Of a DNA stretch of 64,000 nt, positions 51,678-61,255 are shown in pieces (within the stretch, counting starts at the first letter, position 1; each line of letters begins with the position of its first letter). Location of the stretch: assembly GCA_026131555.1 (NCBI GenBank), contig JAMXJH010000003.1:122675-186674 (forward strand), given 5' to 3'. The DNA is from Aerococcaceae bacterium NML190073 (GTDB lineage Bacteria > Bacillota > Bacilli > Lactobacillales > Aerococcaceae). The notes beneath the pieces were generated by a model that had not been told where the DNA came from, made no database searches, and saw nothing but the letters and a program-made list of their open reading frames with translations. A program made the translations under genes and the position numbers.

Positions 51678-51737
51678 AACTTGCTGACTTTGTGATGCCC
51701 ATATTAATGGATAGAACGAGTTGCAAGTCTTTTTTTG
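51678..51737 (+). terminator. Possible riboswitch-controlled terminator before thiX
   Basis: ACTTGC can pair with GCAAGT across a loop containing a smaller CCAT/ATGG stem, followed by CTTTTTTT. It sits between the aptamer and the AAAGGAGGG ribosome site. Confidence 0.45.
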
Positions 51738-51756
51738 CGCAAAAAGGAGGGATTCG

Positions 51757-52530
51757 ATGAAGCAGCGTACAAATGGCTTAGTAAGTGTGGTAGTGATGAT
51801 TGGATTGACTGGATTGTGGGAAGTGGCAGCACGTATGCAATGGTTGCCGAAGTTTATTATTCCGGCACCGAGTGCGATTGTGAACGCTATTCTATCTGAT
51901 CGTCTTAACTTGTGGTTGAACAGTCAAGTGACGTTGTTGCAGGCGTTTATCGGATTAGGCATAGGGATTACACTCGCTTTTATATTAGCCATGATTATGG
52001 ATATGTCTAATTGGGTGCACCAAGCGCTTTATCCGATTCTTATTGTGTCGCAGACTGTTCCGACAGTCGCGATTGCACCGATATTGGTGTTAGCGTTAGG
52101 ATATGATATGACACCCAAAATAGTGCTCGTTGTCTTGACGACAATATTTCCAATCATTATTAGCATTCTCAATGGGTTCGCCCATAGTGATAGCGATGCT
52201 ATTCGGCTTCTGGAATTGATGGGAGCCAATCGCTGGCAGTTGTTGATGCATGTCAAATTGCCGGAGAGTATGCCGTACTTTTTTAGTGGATTGCGCGTCA
52301 GCGTATCCTATGCTTTAATCAGTTCGGTCGTTGCAGAGTGGCTCGGCGGTTTTGAGGGGTTAGGAGTTTACATGATCCAAACCAAAAAAGCATTCGCTTA
52401 CGACAAAATGTTTGCAGTCATTGTCTTAATTTCAACATTAAGTTTGTTATTGATGCAAAGTGTGGGATTCGTAGAGCGTTGGCTATTGCCGTGGCAATAC
52501 AAAGATAAGAAAACTAGGAGGACAACATAA
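51757..52530 (+). CDS. thiX: ABC transporter permease for thiamine pyrimidine precursor (ThiX)
   Basis: A 257-residue permease with about six transmembrane helices and the BPD-type EAA loop ALRLLELMGANRWQLLMHVKLPESMPYFFSGLRVS-like segment (about 148-182), which contacts the ATPase. SQTVPTVAIAPILVLALGY is typical of the SsuC/TauC/ThiX group. The TPP riboswitch and ThiY next to it fix the substrate class as HMP or formylaminopyrimidine. The ATG at 51757 follows AAAGGAGGGATTCG; a longer frame from 51721 is not used. Confidence 0.92.
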   Translation: MKQRTNGLVSVVVMIGLTGLWEVAARMQWLPKFIIPAPSAIVNAILSDRLNLWLNSQVTLLQAFIGLGIGITLAFILAMIMDMSNWVHQALYPILIVSQTVPTVAIAPILVLALGYDMTPKIVLVVLTTIFPIIISILNGFAHSDSDAIRLLELMGANRWQLLMHVKLPESMPYFFSGLRVSVSYALISSVVAEWLGGFEGLGVYMIQTKKAFAYDKMFAVIVLISTLSLLLMQSVGFVERWLLPWQYKDKKTRRTT

Positions 52531-53520
52531 ATGAAAAAATGGGTAAAAACTTTAGTTGCCGGTTTGATGGCAACAGTATTAGGAAGCGCAACGCTACCTG
52601 TATACGCAGACACACCGGCGAAAGTTGATTTTATTTTGGACTGGGTACCGAATACGAACCATACCGGCTTGTATGTCGCATTGGAAAAAGGTTACTTTGC
52701 AGATGCGGGAGTGGAAGTAGACGTGAAGCGTCCGCCTGAAGGAAGCACAACTGAATTGGTTGGGTTAGGTAAAGCGCAGTTCGGTATCAGTTTCCAAGAC
52801 TCTTTAGCAAAACGTTTTGCCGGTGGATTGCCGGTAACGGCGGTAGCGGCAATTATTGAGCATAATACATCTGGTGTGATTGCCAATGAATCGACAGAAA
52901 TAAAAGGTCCTAAAGATATGGCGGGGAAACGCTATGGAACGTGGAATGATCCGATCGAATTAGCGATGTTGGAGTACATCGTCAACAATGCCGGTGGCAA
53001 CTTCAAGGATGTGGAGCTCATTCCCAACCAAGCAGATAATTCCATTATCGGTTTAGCGAATGATATGTTTGATTCAGCGTGGGTTTACTACGCTTGGGAT
53101 GGTGTGATGGCGCAGCATCAGAATGTACCGACGAACTTCTTCTACTTCAAAGACTTTGGAGCAGAGTTGGATTTCTATTCTCCGGTTATTATCGCTAACA
53201 ATGATTATTTGGCGAACGAAGCTGACCAAGCAAAAGCAGTATTAGGCGCGATTAAGAAAGGTTATCAATTCGCTATCGAGAACCCTGAAGAAGCGGCAGA
53301 CATTTTGATTAAACACGCACCGGAATTGAAAGATCAACGCGACTTCGTAGTTGCATCACAAAAATGGTTGAGTGAGCAATACGCAGAGAAAGCTGAAATG
53401 TGGGGACACATCGACGAAACACGTTGGAATAATTTCTACAAGTGGTTATACGAACAAAAATTAGTTGAGAAAGACTTGACAGAGCAAGCATTCTTTACCA
53501 ATGATTTCTTAGGAGAGTAA
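52531..53520 (+). CDS. thiY: Substrate-binding protein for thiamine pyrimidine precursor (ThiY)
   Basis: A 329-residue NMT1/THI5-like binding protein. Signal peptide residues 1-26 end LPVYA before DTPAK. The family's DWVPNTNHTGLYVALEKGYFADAGVEV start, the PPEGSTTELVGLGKAQFGISFQDS loop and YGTWNDPIELAMLEY are visible. It probably binds formylaminopyrimidine or HMP. There is no lipobox Cys, which is unusual for a Gram-positive ABC binding protein. The ATG directly abuts the thiX stop. Confidence 0.93.
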   Translation: MKKWVKTLVAGLMATVLGSATLPVYADTPAKVDFILDWVPNTNHTGLYVALEKGYFADAGVEVDVKRPPEGSTTELVGLGKAQFGISFQDSLAKRFAGGLPVTAVAAIIEHNTSGVIANESTEIKGPKDMAGKRYGTWNDPIELAMLEYIVNNAGGNFKDVELIPNQADNSIIGLANDMFDSAWVYYAWDGVMAQHQNVPTNFFYFKDFGAELDFYSPVIIANNDYLANEADQAKAVLGAIKKGYQFAIENPEEAADILIKHAPELKDQRDFVVASQKWLSEQYAEKAEMWGHIDETRWNNFYKWLYEQKLVEKDLTEQAFFTNDFLGE

Positions 53521-53522
53521 TC

Positions 53523-54254
53523 ATGCTAGTCATTCAGCATCTATCACATCATTACGGCGATTATCAAGTGTTAGACGATATCAATTTGACCGTGGAGAAT
53601 CATCAAACGGTGGCAATTCTTGGGACGAGTGGTGTCGGCAAAACAACGCTTTTTAATTTAATTGCCTCGAATTTAGCGATTCAAACAGGATGTATTGAAA
53701 TCGACGGTACAACGGATATTAAAGGACGCATCAGTTACATGCTTCAGAAGGATATGCTCTTTTCGCACAAAACCGTGCTAGAAAACATTGTATTGCCTCT
53801 TCAAATTCAAGGGGTGGCGCAATCGGTTGCCATTGAGAAGGCTGAGAAACTTTTGGAAGAGTTCGGTTTGGCAAGATGGCGCGACTATTACCCACGAGCA
53901 TTAAGTGGCGGTATGCGTCAACGGGTTGCTTTTTTGCGGACGGCTTGTTTCGAGCGTGAATGGGTGCTGTTAGACGAGGCTTTCGGCGCGTTGGATGCGA
54001 TGACGCGTCGCAACATGCATGAATGGTTCCGTTCCTATCGCAAACAAATGGGATGGTCAACGCTGTTGATTACGCATGATGTGGAAGAAGCATTGCAGCT
54101 TGCGGACAAAATTTATGTTGTCGGCGGCAAGCCGGGACGTATTCTCTTGGAGTTAAAAGTGGAGTTGCCACAAACAGATTTCGAAGAAATGGTCTTTCAA
54201 CCGGAATTTCTAGCTTATAAACGTGAATTATTACGGGTTCTTTCCGTTCAATAG
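53523..54254 (+). CDS. thiZ: ABC transporter ATPase for thiamine pyrimidine precursor (ThiZ)
   Basis: A 243-residue ATPase with Walker A GTSGVGKTT, signature LSGGMRQRVAFLR, Walker B WVLLDEAFGALD and the switch His in ITHDVEEAL. It resembles SsuB/TauB/ThiZ-type ATPases and serves ThiX and ThiY. It is the last gene of the operon. Confidence 0.93.
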   Translation: MLVIQHLSHHYGDYQVLDDINLTVENHQTVAILGTSGVGKTTLFNLIASNLAIQTGCIEIDGTTDIKGRISYMLQKDMLFSHKTVLENIVLPLQIQGVAQSVAIEKAEKLLEEFGLARWRDYYPRALSGGMRQRVAFLRTACFEREWVLLDEAFGALDAMTRRNMHEWFRSYRKQMGWSTLLITHDVEEALQLADKIYVVGGKPGRILLELKVELPQTDFEEMVFQPEFLAYKRELLRVLSVQ

Positions 54255-54257
54255 AGG

Positions 54258-54297
54258 AGTACCATGCTCAGTGAAAGCTGAGTGTGGTGCTTTTTTT
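54258..54297 (+). terminator. Terminator of thiXYZ
   Basis: AGTACCATGCTCAG pairs with CTGAGTGTGGTGCT (a few G-U pairs) around 6 nt, then TTTTTTT. Confidence 0.88.
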
Positions 54298-54436
54298 GTT
54301 TGAAACTTTAATTCCGTTCAAAGCTTATTCATAGGAAATTCATATTTTTGCGATATAATAGAAGGGCAGCATCCGACTATGGTTGGATGATATTGTAGCA
54401 GAAAACTGTTAGAGTATCTGATAATGAGGTGAGATA

Positions 54437-56569
54437 ATGAATTACTATGAAGAGGACCAGCCAATAAAGCGTTCGTTGTGGCGACAATTTGCGCGCTGGT
54501 TCGCCGGCAAATGGCGTTACTATCGCGGTTGGAAGTGGTTGATTTTTATCGGGATGCTTATGACTTTGATCGCGTCGAGCTATCTGGTTTTTTTGGCAAA
54601 AACAACGAGTGTCTCGACTTTGCAAGAAGCGTTGAAAGCGACGACGGTCGTCTATGATGTATACGACCAAGAAGCGGGTGAATTACGCTCGCAAAAAGGG
54701 AACTACGTGCCGCTTGACCAGATTTCCATGGAAATGCGTGAAACTTTAGTGGCGACGGAAGATAAACGTTTCTATCAACACTCAGGTTTCGATATTCAAG
54801 GGATTGGGCGTGCATTCGTACGTTTATTAATCAATCGTGGAAGTACCGAAGGCGGTGGAGGTAGCACGCTAACCCAACAATTAGTCAAAAACGCCTTTCT
54901 TTCTTCTGACCAGACACTGGAACGGAAGTTGAAAGAACTCTTTTTGTCGTTGGAAATGGAAAAGCAATACAACAAAGAGCAAATTCTGGAAATGTATTTG
55001 AACCATGCGTATTTCGGTAATGGAGTATGGGGGATTGAAGATGCCGCTCAGAAATATTTCGGACATTCGGCAAGTAGCTTGAATTGGCACGAGAGCATGG
55101 TATTGACAGGATTGTTGAAGGGACCTAGCATTTACAATCCGATTAATGAATATGCCAACGCGATTGAACGACGGAATGTTGTCGCTGATATTGTTGCTAA
55201 AGAAGGTCTAATTTCGCAAGAAGAAGCGGAGAACATCAAGCGCTCTCCGATTGAGTTGTATGATAATTTTGTAGCGGTGCAGCGCTATACCTATCCATTC
55301 TATTTCGATGCGGTTATCAATGAAGCGGTGCGATTGACGAATATCCCGGATGAAGACTTACAATCGAAAGGATACCGCATCTATACGAATTTGGATCAAG
55401 GGTATCAAACGGCGATTGATGATTCGTATGAGAACCCGTGGATTTTCTCTGATGATGGTACGGGGCAACCGTTGGTGCAAAGTGCCAGCGTGGTGCTAAA
55501 TCCGACAACAGGCGGGATTGCAGCGGTCTATGGTGGACGCGGTGATTATACCATCCGTGGCTTCAATCGCGCGACGGATATGAAACGCTCACCGGGTTCA
55601 ACGATTAAGCCTTTAGCTGTTTATGTGCCGGCTTTGGAGACGGGAATGGATAGCCATTCGCTTGTGCCGGATATTGTTCGTGGTTATGGTTCGGACAACT
55701 ATACGCCGGAGAACTATGATCGTCAAACAGCACCGGAAGGTGAAGTGGAATTGTATTATGCGCTTGCTCAGAGCAAAAACACGTCTGCCGTTCACTTGAT
55801 GGACAGTTTAAGTATTCAGAAATCGGTGCAGAAACTCAAGCAGTTCGGCATAGAAGTTCCCGCTCAAGATCAGTCGCTCACTTTGGCATTGGGAGCTTTC
55901 AGCGAAGGGGTTTCACCATTGCAATTGGCGAATGCTTACAGCGCTTTTGCGAATCGTGGTGTAAGGCAGGAAAGTTTTTTTATTCGACGGATTGAAGACG
56001 CGACAGGCAAGGTGGTCTACCGCAATGAGAAACCAGCGAAATATATGGTAATGACGCCTAATGTGGCGGCTGAAATGACGAGCATGATGTTGGACACTTA
56101 TGGAGGCTACGGTACGGGATATGGTGCCGGACCTGACTATGGATTGATTGCCGGCAAAACAGGGAGTACAGAAGTAGGAGACGGCAATATGGCAACACGT
56201 GATAAATGGATGGTGGGTTACACACCGGACTTCGTCGTCGTGTCATGGGTCGGACTCGACGAAACGGGCGCAGTGTCATTGGATGAATTGATGCCTTCAG
56301 GGATGGGACAATTGTTCAACTTACAAACAACCGGTTTGATGGGTGCTTCAGCGCAAACACCTTTCAAAGTAACAATGGCGTCGCAAACGCCTGCCGGCAC
56401 GCAATTCGATGTCGGAGAATTCAACGAACAACTCAATCAAGTCGTCGAAGAAGGCAGCATCTGGCTAGAAGAAAATGCGGATACACTCTGGGATAAAGTG
56501 CAATATAAAGCCAATGAAATTTGGCAACAAACACAATCTTGGTTCCAATCTTTGGAGTGGCCATTTTGA
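54437..56569 (+). CDS. Class A penicillin-binding protein (PBP2a-like)
   Basis: A 710-residue bifunctional peptidoglycan synthase. A basic cytoplasmic N-terminus and one membrane helix (about 35-56) precede the glycosyltransferase domain, with ATEDKRFYQHSGFD (catalytic Glu), GGSTLTQQLVKN and the second Glu region KELFLSLEMEKQYNKEQILEMYLNHAYFG. The transpeptidase domain has the SxxK serine in SPGSTIKPL, SxN in AQSKNTSAV and KTG in AGKTGSTE. Length and the short C-terminus fit the pneumococcal PBP2a type more than PBP1a/1b; this sub-assignment is tentative. A -10 TATAAT lies at 54354-54359; the start follows GAGGTGAGATA. Confidence 0.93.
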   Translation: MNYYEEDQPIKRSLWRQFARWFAGKWRYYRGWKWLIFIGMLMTLIASSYLVFLAKTTSVSTLQEALKATTVVYDVYDQEAGELRSQKGNYVPLDQISMEMRETLVATEDKRFYQHSGFDIQGIGRAFVRLLINRGSTEGGGGSTLTQQLVKNAFLSSDQTLERKLKELFLSLEMEKQYNKEQILEMYLNHAYFGNGVWGIEDAAQKYFGHSASSLNWHESMVLTGLLKGPSIYNPINEYANAIERRNVVADIVAKEGLISQEEAENIKRSPIELYDNFVAVQRYTYPFYFDAVINEAVRLTNIPDEDLQSKGYRIYTNLDQGYQTAIDDSYENPWIFSDDGTGQPLVQSASVVLNPTTGGIAAVYGGRGDYTIRGFNRATDMKRSPGSTIKPLAVYVPALETGMDSHSLVPDIVRGYGSDNYTPENYDRQTAPEGEVELYYALAQSKNTSAVHLMDSLSIQKSVQKLKQFGIEVPAQDQSLTLALGAFSEGVSPLQLANAYSAFANRGVRQESFFIRRIEDATGKVVYRNEKPAKYMVMTPNVAAEMTSMMLDTYGGYGTGYGAGPDYGLIAGKTGSTEVGDGNMATRDKWMVGYTPDFVVVSWVGLDETGAVSLDELMPSGMGQLFNLQTTGLMGASAQTPFKVTMASQTPAGTQFDVGEFNEQLNQVVEEGSIWLEENADTLWDKVQYKANEIWQQTQSWFQSLEWPF

Positions 56570-56610
56570 TGGAACGTAATCGAAATTTAATACAAAAATT
56601 CGCTATTTTT

Positions 56611-56619
56611 TGATATGAT
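56611..56619 (+). promoter_or_regulatory. Extended -10 before the ylbF-like gene
   Basis: TGA followed by TATGAT at 56614-56619, 28 bases before the chosen start codon. The -35 is weak (TACAAA at 56591). Confidence 0.4.
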
Positions 56620-56646
56620 AGAAAGGTAGAGAGGAGCATGGAAAAA

Positions 56647-56988
56647 ATGAGCAATATATATGATACAGCTAACCAATTGGAGCGCGATTTGCGCGCATTA
56701 CCGGCATTCCAAAACTTAAAGGAGGCTTTCGTCGAAATCAAGGCGGATGAGGAAGCGAGTCGCCTGTTCGACGAGTTCAAAGCGGCGATGCATTCATTTC
56801 AAATGAAGCAAATGGCAGGGCAACAACCTGAACAAACAGAGGTTGAGCAAATGCAAGCTTTATCTGCTAAAGTATCAGAGAATGCGGCGATCAAGAAATT
56901 GATGGAAAGCGAGCAACAACTCAGCCAAGTGATTGAGGACATGAACCGGATTATTACGAAACCTCTGCAAGAACTATACCAAAGTTAA
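56647..56988 (+). CDS. YlbF/YmcA-family (DUF964) protein
   Basis: A 113-residue helical, cytoplasmic protein. The N-terminus MSNIYDTANQLERDLR, the central ADEEASRLFDEFKAAMHSFQ and the late LMESEQQLSQVIEDMNRIITKPL match the family. In Bacillus subtilis YlbF and YmcA (with YaaT) act with RNase Y in mRNA processing and development; the role here is not established. An ATG at 56638 lies only one base after GAGGAG, so the ATG at 56647, which gives the family N-terminus, is preferred. Confidence 0.85.
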   Translation: MSNIYDTANQLERDLRALPAFQNLKEAFVEIKADEEASRLFDEFKAAMHSFQMKQMAGQQPEQTEVEQMQALSAKVSENAAIKKLMESEQQLSQVIEDMNRIITKPLQELYQS

Positions 56989-57078
56989 GCGGAAGGCATT
57001 TGATTGCGTTGCAAGATAACGATGTTCTATCGGATTCGTTTGAGTGTAACGTATCAACCACAAACATTGAGGATAGAT

Positions 57079-57129
57079 AACCAGCTGGAAGAAGTCACTG
57101 ATTTGCACTGTCTTTCAGTTGGTTTTCTG
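57079..57129 (+). terminator. Terminator after the ylbF-like gene
   Basis: AACCAGCTGGAAGA pairs with TCTTTCAGTTGGTT (14 bp, some G-U) around a loop of about 20 nt, followed by TTC. Confidence 0.55.
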
Positions 57130-57168
57130 TAAAATTACAGTCTAATTCAGAGAGGAGAGTGAGAAATT

Positions 57169-58437
57169 ATGAAGTTAATGCATGTAGCGGATTTGCATTT
57201 GGACAGTCCTTTTGTGGGGTTGTCTAAACAACATCCTGCTATGCAACAATACTTGATTAAAGCGCCTTACCAGGCATTTGAACGTTGTGTTTCAATCGCC
57301 ATCAATCAAGCGGTGGATGTTTTTGTCATTGTGGGCGATGTTTACGATAGCGAAAGACAAACGATTTATGCACAGCACTTTTTTATTGAACAATTACGTC
57401 GCTTGCAGAAAGCAGATATTCCTGTAGTACTCAGTCATGGGAATCATGACTATTTAGATTTGGAACGCAAGCCGGTTGCCTATCCGGATAATGTTTACTT
57501 GTTCGATTCCGGTGATGTTGTGAGCAAAGATTTGAGTTTGAAATCCGGAGAAACGGTGCGCTTTTATGGTTTTAGTTATACCAAGCGCTGGGTAAATGAT
57601 AGAAAAATTGAGCAATTTCCTAACAATCCGTCAGACACTACTTACACGATTGGTTGCTTGCATGGAGCGATTGATGCAAAGCAAACAGAAAAAGGAAATT
57701 ACGCGCCTTTTTCAGTGGAGGAATTGAAGGCGAAAGGATATGATTATTGGGCGTTGGGGCATATCCATCAAGCAGAAATCTTGAGTGAAGTGCCGTTGGT
57801 TCAATATTCAGGCACAATTCAAGGGCGTCATCGCCATGAACTAGGAGATAAGGGCGCGTTTCTGGTGGAGATAAAGCCGAATCAACCTATCAAAAATCAG
57901 TTTATTTCTTTAGCTTCAATCGTTTGGCAGCAAGCGGAAATTGATTGCCGTTCCGAATGGCAAGCGAGCGAGTTGATTCAACAAGCAACGCAAGTGCTGC
58001 ATAACTATCAAGCGGAATCGGAAGCGTCTCAACAATCTTACTTAATTACATTGGTGTTGAATAATGCGCAAAGATTATCTTTCGAACTGCAGGAACAGAT
58101 TGATTGTGGTGAATTGTTACTTGCTCTATCTGAAAGCGTCCATGACACACCTTTCGTTGTCATTACAAAAATCATTCAACAACGCCATATTGTCGGCGAA
58201 CCATTTGAATACGATGTTGCGTTGAAGGATAGTTTTGCGGCTGCGAGTATCGAGTTGGAAGAGGGCGATTTGTATCAGCGGATTATGGCGGATTTGTTCC
58301 AACATTCTACCATGAAGCAGTGGCTGAGTGATTTTGCCAAAGACGAACAATTGAAAGAGCAATTGAATATTTCAGCGAAACAACTGATGATTCAGTCCAT
58401 CGGTTTTGAAACGGAGGAGGTAGACCATGAAGATTAA
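57169..58437 (+). CDS. yhaO: YhaO-family metallophosphoesterase (SbcD-like)
   Basis: A 422-residue protein with a calcineurin-like nuclease domain (about 1-230). Metal-binding motifs in order: ADLHLD (D-x-H), GDVYDSE, SHGNHDYLD, HGAIDA and GHIHQAE. The C-terminal half is a less conserved capping region. With YhaN it forms an SbcCD/Mre11-Rad50-like pair. It overlaps yhaN by 11 bases and starts an operon ending in yhaM. Confidence 0.9.
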   Translation: MKLMHVADLHLDSPFVGLSKQHPAMQQYLIKAPYQAFERCVSIAINQAVDVFVIVGDVYDSERQTIYAQHFFIEQLRRLQKADIPVVLSHGNHDYLDLERKPVAYPDNVYLFDSGDVVSKDLSLKSGETVRFYGFSYTKRWVNDRKIEQFPNNPSDTTYTIGCLHGAIDAKQTEKGNYAPFSVEELKAKGYDYWALGHIHQAEILSEVPLVQYSGTIQGRHRHELGDKGAFLVEIKPNQPIKNQFISLASIVWQQAEIDCRSEWQASELIQQATQVLHNYQAESEASQQSYLITLVLNNAQRLSFELQEQIDCGELLLALSESVHDTPFVVITKIIQQRHIVGEPFEYDVALKDSFAAASIELEEGDLYQRIMADLFQHSTMKQWLSDFAKDEQLKEQLNISAKQLMIQSIGFETEEVDHED

Positions 58438-61255
58438 GCAATTAGATATTTATGGTTACGGCAAGTGGGTCAACCAACGTTTCGAGATTGATGACAAGCT
58501 TCAATTGTTCTACGGGCAAAATGAAGCCGGAAAATCTACCTTGCAGTCATTCATTCGTAGCATGTTATTTGGATTCCCGACGAAACGCCGTCGTGTCAAC
58601 CAACTTAATCGTTTTGAACCGCGCAACAGTGATGTTTACGGGGGACGTTTATTATTGGCGGATACCAAGTACGGTGATATTTGGATTGAACGTACTAGAA
58701 AGCGTTTGACGATTACAACTGTTGAAGGTGAAGTGTTGCCAACGAAAGTGTTGGATGAAGTGTTGGGTGGGTTAGACGAAACCTTATTCGATAATTTCTA
58801 TGCGTTTAGTTTGCAGAATTTACAAGAACTGGCGAACATTGACGCAACGCAATTAAACGATTATTTCCTAAGCATCGGAACGGTCGGTAGCGACAAATTT
58901 CTAAAAATCGCAAAAGATTTCCAGAAAGAAACAGATGATTTGTATCGACCGCAAGGACAAAGTCGCCCGCTCAACCAGCTGTTGAATGAGTATGATCAAT
59001 TGGCGCAATCTGTCCAGAAGTTAGCGCAAAACCTAGGTCGTTACGATTCGCTCGTGGAACGACGTAACGAAGAAGAACAAAAAATCGCCGCCCTTAACCA
59101 AGAAATCAACGAATTGGAGCAAGAACTACGCGAACAAGATAAATTAGTCGGACGTTACGATGTTTACTTGAAAGCAAGAGCGGCTAAACGCGAATTGGAA
59201 CAATTAGTTCCAACTCCTATCTCAGAAGAAACGATTAAACAACTTGAGCAAGCATTGAAAGATAATCAAGCGAGTCGGGATAGTTTAATTCAGTTGGACG
59301 AACGAGTGCGTAATTTGACAGGGGAATTGGGCACGCTCACTAAATTAAATTGGGCGAACAATCATGAAGCGGAACGCAAGCAATGGATCGCGGAAACACG
59401 TAAAGTCAAAGACACGCAAGCGAGTGTCGAAGTGCTGACCAACCGAATCAAAGAGCAGAAAGAAATTATGGTGCAACTGGCACACCGAGGACAATTTTTC
59501 CCGGAAAAAGTTTCGCAGAGCGAGGAATATGTGCAAAAAGTTGAAGAAGGTATTGCGATTCAAGCGCGAAAAGCTGAAGTTGCAACGGAGCAAGAAGTTA
59601 TTAAAGCTGAACGCAAAGTGTACCTTGAACAACGTAAAGAGCAGCAAAATGCGAGCATGTTAGCAAGGCAGCAAGTTGCCAAACTGGAGAACCAACGCAT
59701 GAATGAAGAAGCGCAATTGATGCAGGCAACCAGCTTGAATCAATATTTCTTCGGCGGGTTATTTGCGCTCATCGGTGTTGCTGTGATGGTTGCCATGTAC
59801 TTGGCGGACAAGTCGTTTACGAATGGTTACTTTATTGCCGGTGCAATTTTGGCGGGATTGGGACTCGCTAGCGTACTATATATTTTCCGTGAACATCGCA
59901 AACAATTCGTGGCGTTTCGCAATAGTCCGATTTTGGCAAAAATACAAGACTTACGCGAGAAAGAAGGCTTGTATCAAGAGCAAAGCCAAGCAATCGGCTT
60001 GCAAATCAATCAACGTGAGGAGCAACTCGAAGCGCTCAATCAAGAAATGTTGAAAGCTAATGCGGAACAATCGCGTTGGCTAGGTGCCATCGGATTCTAT
60101 CCAACCGCCGACCCGGAAATCGTCTTAAAGACGGATCCTGTGAAACAATATTTCGATGCCAAAGCATTGCTCGAACAATTTGAAACACAAAAATCAGCCC
60201 TAGAAACTCAAGTACGCGAATGGCGCCAATTAGTTCAACCTATTTTTGAACGTTTCCCGTTGGTTGATGATGATATTCGACAAGCGATTCGTCATGCGGA
60301 GGATGTTGAAGTAGCGTTGACGCGTACTCAGGAACGTGGCGCTACTTTGCAAAATAAATTAGACGACGCTAAGCAGCAAATAGAAGCGCACACACAAGGA
60401 ATTGCTACACGCGAAGCGGCGTTGCAGGCGATTTTTGAAGAGACGGATAGTCGCAACGAAATGGAATTCTATCAAAAAGTGGAAATCAACGAGCGGATTG
60501 ACGAATTGACAACGAAGCACGATTTGTACTTGGAACAAATGGAAGGCTACGAAGAGGCGCTTGCGCAAATTGAGAATAAGCAAACTTTATTGGAGTCGTA
60601 TCATCGCTTGGAACATCAATTGGAAACAGCGAAAGAACGCTTGGTGCCACATCATCATGAGCGCGCCAATTTAGTGGTTGAAATCAATCATTTAGAACAA
60701 GACGGCACATATCAAGAGCGGATGCAGCAGTTGGAAGATAAGAAAGAAGCTGTGCGCCAAAGTGTCTTGGAATGGGGACGCAAGCGCATTGCGATGGAAT
60801 TGATTTATCAGACATTGCGTCAAGGAATGGATAATCCGATTCCTGAGATGAACCGTTTGGCAGACGAGATTTTTGAAACATTAAGTTACGGACGCTACAC
60901 GCAAATTAAGCTGAATAAGACAGGGATTAAAGTGAAGCAGTTTAGCGATGTTTTGTTCGAACCGCATGAGTTATCGCAAGGGACATTGGAGCAATTATAT
61001 GTTGCACTCCGCCTTGCCTTTGTGGAAAATGTTCGTACCATGGTCAAAATGCCGATTCTAATTGATGATGCCTTTGTCAATTTCGATGAGCACCGTAAAG
61101 CGAGCATGTATCAGGTGTTGTCACAAGTTAGTGAGAAAACCCAAGTCTTATTTTTCACGTTTGACCAACAAGCACGAGAAGCGTTCGCTCAAGCTAATCG
61201 TATTGATTTAGAAGAATGTAACGCAGAAGCACAACCTGAGGAGGTGGAAGTATGA
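58427..61255 (+). CDS. yhaN: YhaN-family AAA ATPase (SbcC/Rad50-like) with membrane segments
   Basis: A 942-residue ABC/SMC-type ATPase. The N-terminal Walker A is YGQNEAGKSTLQSF, with RRVNQLNRFEPRN after it; a long coiled coil (about 170-440) leads to two hydrophobic segments (about 443-490) and a second coiled coil (about 505-800), then the C-terminal signature LSQGTLEQLYVALRLAF and Walker B MPILIDDAFVNFDEHR. Membrane segments in mid-protein are a known mark of YhaN-type proteins and set them apart from SbcC. A role in DNA or RNA processing with YhaO is likely but unproven. It overlaps yhaM by four bases. Confidence 0.9.
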   Translation: MKIKQLDIYGYGKWVNQRFEIDDKLQLFYGQNEAGKSTLQSFIRSMLFGFPTKRRRVNQLNRFEPRNSDVYGGRLLLADTKYGDIWIERTRKRLTITTVEGEVLPTKVLDEVLGGLDETLFDNFYAFSLQNLQELANIDATQLNDYFLSIGTVGSDKFLKIAKDFQKETDDLYRPQGQSRPLNQLLNEYDQLAQSVQKLAQNLGRYDSLVERRNEEEQKIAALNQEINELEQELREQDKLVGRYDVYLKARAAKRELEQLVPTPISEETIKQLEQALKDNQASRDSLIQLDERVRNLTGELGTLTKLNWANNHEAERKQWIAETRKVKDTQASVEVLTNRIKEQKEIMVQLAHRGQFFPEKVSQSEEYVQKVEEGIAIQARKAEVATEQEVIKAERKVYLEQRKEQQNASMLARQQVAKLENQRMNEEAQLMQATSLNQYFFGGLFALIGVAVMVAMYLADKSFTNGYFIAGAILAGLGLASVLYIFREHRKQFVAFRNSPILAKIQDLREKEGLYQEQSQAIGLQINQREEQLEALNQEMLKANAEQSRWLGAIGFYPTADPEIVLKTDPVKQYFDAKALLEQFETQKSALETQVREWRQLVQPIFERFPLVDDDIRQAIRHAEDVEVALTRTQERGATLQNKLDDAKQQIEAHTQGIATREAALQAIFEETDSRNEMEFYQKVEINERIDELTTKHDLYLEQMEGYEEALAQIENKQTLLESYHRLEHQLETAKERLVPHHHERANLVVEINHLEQDGTYQERMQQLEDKKEAVRQSVLEWGRKRIAMELIYQTLRQGMDNPIPEMNRLADEIFETLSYGRYTQIKLNKTGIKVKQFSDVLFEPHELSQGTLEQLYVALRLAFVENVRTMVKMPILIDDAFVNFDEHRKASMYQVLSQVSEKTQVLFFTFDQQAREAFAQANRIDLEECNAEAQPEEVEV

